From Mansonella perstans (lineage: Eukaryota; Nematoda; Chromadorea; Rhabditida; Onchocercidae), in assembly GCA_037074765.1 (NCBI GenBank), contig JBAMDO010000317.1, positions 1 to 42,323 on the forward strand: DNA of 42,323 nucleotides, read 5' to 3'. Shown here piece after piece: positions 36,595 to 42,323 of the stretch; within the stretch, counting starts at the first letter, position 1; each line of letters starts with the position of its first letter. Position numbers and translations under genes: made by a program. The notes below the pieces were generated by a model that had not been told where the DNA came from, ran no database searches, and saw nothing but the letters and a program-made list of their open reading frames with translations.

Positions 36595-38412
36595 TCAAAT
36601 CGCACGGGCTTCTTTCAGTAATTTTTCCAGACGTCCATCCTTCAGTGCAGATACCGTGTCATCACAACCTCCAATACATTTTCCACCAATAAAAACACGT
36701 GGAACTGATCTAGCCCCTGTTAACTGTAGCAATACATCCTGCAAAAATCGAATAATAAATATAAATAGTTGATCACTGCATAATCAGATCTGTCAACTAA
36801 CAGCCTTTACATAAATTGTTCAAACGTATATGTAAGCAAGGTTAGGATGAATTACGAGAAAGCTGTAACCAGCAATACAATATAAATACAGCATTTGCTG
36901 AATTAGTTGCTAGACGAAGTACTTTCCGCATATCAATGTAAGGTAGCAAAGCTCACTTGGATTTTATCGCAATCCTCTCTTTTGTCCAATTCAATAATTT
37001 TGTATAAATCATCGCGTATTCGGAATGTACTTAATACCCGCTTTGCATTCCTGAATTGATAAAAATGTAAGGGAAATAATGTTTCGAAAATACATACGTA
37101 AACACCTCCCGTTATTCAGTCCTGTGATCTCTCTGTTCCAAACAAAGTGCCAAACATAACCATAAATTAGCAATTAAAGAAAAAAATTTACGATACCAGC
37201 AAATAAACTGTTCCGTTCATTGATTAAACTGACAAGTTTCAAACAACTATTACTTGCTGGTATCAGCATCTCCGACACGCTTAAAACACTGAAACAAAAC
37301 ATACTTGCAATATGGACAGTAAGTTTTGCTGAAAACAACGACCGGAGCTGCATTTATCAAACTGGTAACAAACATGTGTGGATCCGTGCTTGGTGTTTCA
37401 CATGAAGCCTGCAATTATTATAAATCAGTGTGAAAAGTGTGAATAAAGAACGAAGTGTTATTATTTGCAGTGTGAAATCATTTCTTGAATTTTGATTGGA
37501 AAATATTCCCAAAAGAAGAAACTAATGATACATCAATAGCATTTACTTTTTCCATAATGATTTGCGGATATTCTTGTTTTTTTACTTTCAAATGTTTATA
37601 TGTTTCGGCAATGCTATCCAGTTTTTGTTGAGCTCGTTCACGAGCTGCTTGTATACGATCTCGGTATGTTTCCTCTGTTTCAGTATCTGAAATATTTCTT
37701 AAACACTGAAAATTTTCTAATTCAATATGCTTTCATGAGCGATCCCGACAAAATAATTCAAAAGATGATTGCTTTGTAAAAATTAAATAAAAATTAAGAA
37801 GGATGATTATTGAAAACATATGATTTAATGGGTTATATTGTGAGGAGTAGATGAAATTAAATTTCCAAAATCAAAAGCTGACAAATTAAATGAATAAATG
37901 ACGCATTTTTATTGTGTCTCTTATCATCAACAATAAATAGACACTATTACTGCCATTAGTGATAATATTAATAGACTGCAATGATTGTTCCTATGATTCT
38001 TAAAAGCTTCGCAAGACCTCTTATGATGTTTACATGGAATTTCATAATTAGTTTTTTATGTTTTAACTTGAAATTACAGATTTCATGAAATGAACATAGC
38101 TTGCTCATTGAAAATGTATGAAATGAAATAAAACGTATCATACCGAATTTTTTCCTTTTTTCTAATTCTTTTCTCTGCTGAATATCTTGAACGAAGGGTG
38201 AGATGAACCTATTATAAACGAAATGGAACAGTATTACAATTCCCAATATCCACCACCCGTATTCCACAAAAATATCTGCAAATCGATATACCCAATAGTA
38301 GGATCAAGATGACAACGATTTATAGTTGTTTTTTTCTTTTTTCTGTGGTTTCATTTTCCTTAAAGTTGTCATTTCTTCTTCTACAGTCACCATAATTTCT
38401 TAAATAAGGCAT
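36595..38412 (-). CDS. Membrane-anchored glutaredoxin with a selenoprotein S/VIMP-like N-terminus
   Basis: Six exons splice in phase: 38391-38412, 38144-38275, 37547-37686, 37305-37408, 36957-37050 and 36595-36738, giving 211 aa. Residues 10-30 (FVEYGWWILGIVILFHFVYN) form one membrane segment with the YGWW motif of selenoprotein S/VIMP. Residues 38-98 are charged and helical, with TYRDRIQAARERAQQKL matching the VIMP coiled coil. From about 108 a glutaredoxin domain follows: active site CPYC (129-132), SVP with the cis-proline (177), and the GGxxIGGxDD glutathione motif (182-191, GGKCIGGCDD). The selenocysteine-bearing glycine-rich VIMP tail is absent. The start in exon 1 gives MPYLRNYD; an alternative ATG 38386-38384 runs into a TGA. 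Exon 3 and exon 4 meet phase 0 to phase 0 over a 139-base intron. If exon 3 were instead the end of a separate gene, the glutaredoxin could start at Met110. The fusion is inferred from splicing, not proven. Confidence 0.8.
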
Positions 38413-40149
38413 ATCGACAACCTTAACTAACAACTAATTAAACCCCGTAGAAAAAATGAAAATAATAACAGTGAATTAAAGTTAAATATAAATATAGGAT
38501 TATCTACAGCAATAATAAACGTAACAATCGTCCATGGCGTAAACAAAAATAATAGCTATTAAGAATTGGTTAAAGGCTAAGAAAAAAAAAAAACATTATC
38601 AGTAAGAAGTAGAGTTTCAGTTCCGAAAATAATCAACCACTTCAGATTAATTACAAACTACTGCAAACTGTGAAGAAATTTATCAACGAAACATACACGC
38701 CCTGTTCTGTTTTTTTTTTTTTTTTTTTTTTGGTTTTGTTAAACAAATTCTTTTTGTGCAGTGAAAGCCAGAAAGATAAATAAGTCTTGATAAATATTCC
38801 CATTCTTCATAGCACACAATAACTACCATATTAGCATGGAGAATAAAATTTCAAACCAAAATAAAATCATAACAAATTCAAATATTTCACATACTTAATA
38901 TGAGATGAAAAAAGAAAACAAATCTCTGGAATGCAGAAAATAATTTCTAGTTTAACGAAAAACAAACATACACATTATCAGCTAGCTATCAATAACACTC
39001 ACTGACAATTTAACTACACAATTTAATTCAACATTGACAATTTAACAAATTGTACGACGATTTTGTCACAATTTGAATGTTAATGAATGAATTTGAAGAA
39101 AATCGCAAAAAAAAAGCTCCAAAAAATATCAGAAAACTTTCCCATTTTGAAATAAAAAAAAAATTAACGATATCATTAACTGATACAAAATTATCAGGGA
39201 AAAGTTGAAATATACTTCAGCATTCGAATTTCCATATTGCTTGCACTTTTAACATGCCCCGATATTTGATGAATTGTTGAACTCGCTTTCATTAAAATCT
39301 TACTTATAATCGAACTGAACATTAGCAAATGTAGATTTTATGGCAGCTTTTGAATCGAAAGAATTTCTTCCTATGTGTTCTCTCCACAAATGCACTTCGC
39401 TAAACAGAAACTGCTCTAAAAAAGCACAAAAAATACTTGAAATTACGACCCGAAAAGTTAAAACATTCGGTGGAAGCCACTCCTCATTTAATTACTGAAA
39501 AAGTACCAACATAAAAGCCTGTTCAAAGATTTTTCCTTTTGCTGTAGCATCAACTATAGCAAAAAAAAAATTTCATAAAAAAACACTGTAAAAAATTCAG
39601 CAAACATCAAAAAAAAAATGAATAAACATCAAATTGTAGTGGTAGTACTCTCTCCCAACCACCAATCGCTCATTCCGCTCTATTCATTACTTTTGAAATA
39701 AATACACCTTAATTTTAATGTCTTATCACATCCTTATGTTGATAGCATTCTCCGTTTGTCATTTTTTGTTTTTTACGTTTTTTTTGACTAAAAATGAACA
39801 ATCTGCTTAAACACAAGCAAAACGTACAATTAACAAAAACTTTCATTCCTTTAAATTATTTTATTTTTTCCTTTTATAATTATAACTACATGATTACTTT
39901 TATTTTTCGTTCTCTAATTACACTTGAAGTAATCAATTTTTCATTTAGAGAAAATAAATAATCAAGCAATAATAGCGATTCTATAATACCCATCATAAAA
40001 CACTTATTCAAAAAAAAAAAAAAAAATGTGAAAAAAAGTTTTAAGAAAATGAATGTAATTAATTCGACAAAATTTTAAACAGAACACGTTAAAATTTCAC
40101 AACATTCAATATACATTACCTTCACCTGCTGATTAATGACCAATAAAAA
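38413..40149. other. AT-rich spacer
   Basis: No exon is supported. It contains a T22 run (38710-38731) and many A-runs. The glutaredoxin gene promoter should lie at its left end. Towards the right it grades into the diverged duplication. Confidence 0.5.
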
Positions 40150-40945
40150 AGAAAGGAAGATGAATACAAATGATAAAGGCTGATAATAACAAACGCTTAA
40201 TGAAAATAATCATCCCTTGATAACTGTATATGCCTACTTCTATATTACATCGGAAAAACGAAGGTTGGTAATTGTATAATAAAGGTTCATATTTAATGTT
40301 ATATCACAGTAGGAGTACAAATATTATTTGAGTAACCGATCTCATTTTGTATAATAATAGTTTTAATCACATTTGTGAGTAATCTTTCTAAGATAATAAA
40401 ATTAGCCAAATTTAGTCCATTAAAGTCCAACATTTTATAATATCCATCATTAGCAACTGATAGCAATCAGCAGCATCAATTTTAATGCAAGCTTAATGCA
40501 TTACGACCTCCATTTAAAATCAAGTCCACCAGCTTCTTTCAACATTTTCTCCAGTGTCCATCCTTTTCTGCAGATATTGTGCCATTACCGACACTGCAAC
40601 ACATTTTCCATCAAACGGAACTGATCTGGCCCCTACAGTAAGAAACATAAATGACTAATCTCTGCATGATCAGATTTCTTAACTAACAACTTATACAAAA
40701 ACCATGATCATGTGTTTATCGTCAATAACAGAATAGGATAAATTATGAAAATCTGTTATCAGCAGTATAACATAAATAAAGCACGATAGCATTTGCTAAA
40801 TTAGCTACCAAATGAAACACAGAGAGAAATTAGTAAAGCTTACTTGAATTTTATCCCAATCCTCTCTTTCGTCTAGCCTAATAAAAATCATTGCGCTCTC
40901 GAAATGTATTTAGTGTTTGCTTCACATTCCTGGAATATTCTCGAA
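40150..40945 (-). pseudogene. Decayed copy of the glutaredoxin 3' end
   Basis: This stretch aligns in order with 36270-37063: the 3' flank, the last exon, intron 5 and exon 5 of the glutaredoxin gene. In the last-exon copy (about 40515-40645) GARSVP is still readable, but a short deletion follows and the GGKCIGGCDD motif is lost. In the exon 5 copy (40844-40929) the acceptor (ATTCCAG) and donor (GTAAGC) survive, but an internal deletion of about 12 bases removes the KIIEL region and an in-frame TAG appears. Similarity is moderate, by eye about 70-75% in exons and lower in flanks. The left limit is uncertain. Similarity stops inside the equivalent of intron 4. Confidence 0.8.
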
Positions 40946-41009
40946 GAAATGAGTATTTCTGTCAATGAAACACAAATAAATCGCTCTGATAAAAACATGG
41001 ATAAAATCG

Positions 41010-42323
41010 AAAAAGGTATTTCTATAAAATTTAAATATGGTACATCACATCTTACTTGTCTCTGTATCATACAGGACAAGAAGCTGTCTGGCAGTATGTA
41101 ATCTTTTGGTGCAAGATGCCATTTATCACAGTGTTTATATTATATTATGCTTATGCTTATGCTGAGCATGTCAGAACAGAAAAATGAATCACCTCCATGC
41201 AAATGATTCATAGGATGTAGTTGTAGCCTTACTATAACTTCGCCTTTAGATGAAAAGATTCAAGAATGCCAATCCCATTTACAAAATTAATGAAATGAAT
41301 GTGAATGCAAAGCAATTCAATGTAAAATAATGCATGCTGATGTTGCAAAACTATACCATACTACTACTCACTATTTCACAGAGCTGTAAGATACTACGCT
41401 CATCATAAACTTCGTCGAAAAAATTACCGATGATTTAAATGCTGACTCTCGAAATTCTTTCTAGAATTTTCGAAGAAAATTTTTTAGAATTTTCATTAAT
41501 AAGGCTGACCGAAATATTCGCAATAATGTCACGCACTGTATGCGCTTATGGGCACTTGATCAGCCATCATTTAAATTCGAAGGAGGGCGAACGAAAGACA
41601 AAAATAAATCACGCTGTGTTTCAGTAAGGTAGACCGGAATCTCCGAGAGATCCTTTGGAAGAGATGCTTCACCGTTTGAATATCGAACGATCTAAAGAAA
41701 AGATTCTGAAAAAAAAAAAAAAAAGTAAATCCAATAACAAGAACCGAAATTGATAGCAAAACGTCAAATACAAAACTAACAATACTAACGCTAACAGAAG
41801 TTATCAGTTGGACATGTTACCAAGCAATTTCATTCATCACAAAGAACTCGTCAGGCAACCAACAAACACCCAACATACCATAACTTCATCATTATTTTCA
41901 CGGATTGTTGAAAGATCCTGCTTACGGCGAGACTGCGATGTTGGGCGCCCATCACCCGAAGCTACATTTGAACTGTCGCTAACTGACTGTCCTCTTGCAT
42001 CTTTTGATGAGACGTTTGCAATTTCTTCTTCATCTACGATATAAACAGTGAGGTTTTTTTTCATGTATTCTTAATAGCTCCGCCTTATTTCCAGGACATT
42101 TAATAAAAAGCTGTCACATATCTCATTATATACAATAGTACAAATACAGCAAACACATATGACTAACCGATATTGGATAACAAATCATCACCATTTTTCA
42201 TTCGTCGACATGTTTTCTTAGCCTGAAACTTGAAGTTAGAAGCAAAATGTTAACAACAATCTGATGAGTCAAGATAATTGTAAAAATTATTGTTATTACA
42301 CCACTGGACACATTTCTGAATGG
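41010..42323 (-). pseudogene. Partial copy of the ZNF800-like gene, exons 19 to 16, running off the window
   Basis: This matches 21540-22920 in order and orientation. The exon 19 copy (about 41053-41230) has lost a block of its zinc-finger sequence. The exon 18 copy (about 41508-41692) keeps 38 nearly unchanged residues (IVRYSNGEASLPKDLSEIPV and on) with mostly third-position changes, then hits an in-frame TGA; its CxxC finger is ruined by a C-to-R change and a one-base deletion. The exon 17 copy (41879-42033) is base-identical to 22450-22604. The exon 16 copy (about 42170-42223) carries a net 24-base, in-frame deletion. The match is still running at the window end, so more of the gene may be copied beyond. 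A full-length product from exons 16-19 is not possible as written. Confidence 0.88.

Noticed and set aside
38301..38386. Alternative start ATG 38386 for the glutaredoxin gene, with an in-frame TGA that could be read as selenocysteine
   Set aside because: The TGA lies before the membrane segment, not in the VIMP redox tail, and a better model exists with ATG 38412 and the G|GTGACT donor, so no Sec recoding is invoked.
38710..38731. T22 run as the tail of another retroposed gene
   Set aside because: The minus-strand sequence before it has no poly(A) signal and no open frame.

Overview
The window looks like nuclear DNA of a nematode, most likely a filarial (clade III) species. It is very AT-rich, the genes are split into many small exons with short introns ending in TTTCAG or TTTAG, and several genes have such an acceptor a few bases before the start ATG, as expected for spliced-leader trans-splicing. 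No bacterial-type operons, tRNA genes, rRNA genes or CRISPR arrays were seen. All gene models were spliced by eye from open frames, GT/AG sites and phase agreement.

Layout. 1-5967 (+): exons of an unrecognised gene entering from the left, with a GATA microsatellite in a long intron and a frameshift at a T8 run in the last exon. 7830-9396 (-): complete nuclear cap-binding protein CBP20 (160 aa). 10544-12318 (-): decayed neuronal calcium sensor (recoverin family) gene. 12319-16268: mostly empty, with one lone signal-peptide-like exon. 16269-18549 (-): complete cyclin H (321 aa). 18557-21056: AT-rich spacer with a 22-bp minisatellite. 21057-26609 (-): large ZNF800-like zinc-finger gene (21 exons, about 972 aa). 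26610-31411: long spacer with a probable processed pseudogene ending in an A25 tail. 31412-33060 (+): Elongator subunit ELP4 (339 aa). 33655-35783 (+): mitochondrial GTPase MTG1 (324 aa). 36595-38412 (-): six-exon gene fusing a selenoprotein S/VIMP-like membrane anchor and helical segment to an active-site (CPYC) glutaredoxin (211 aa). About 40150-42323 (-): chimeric duplication in which the 3' end of the glutaredoxin gene is joined, intron to intron, to exons 19 to 16 of the ZNF800-like gene; it runs off the right end.

The intact genes are mostly housekeeping: cap binding, CDK-activating kinase/TFIIH, tRNA wobble modification and mitoribosome assembly. The main points for follow-up are the VIMP-like/glutaredoxin fusion and the chimeric duplication. 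The duplicated exons show a patchwork: exon 17 is base-identical to its source, exon 18 is diverged mainly at synonymous sites and then broken, and exon 19 and the glutaredoxin exons are heavily decayed. This suggests an old exon-shuffled paralogue that was once functional and was partly overwritten by recent gene conversion.
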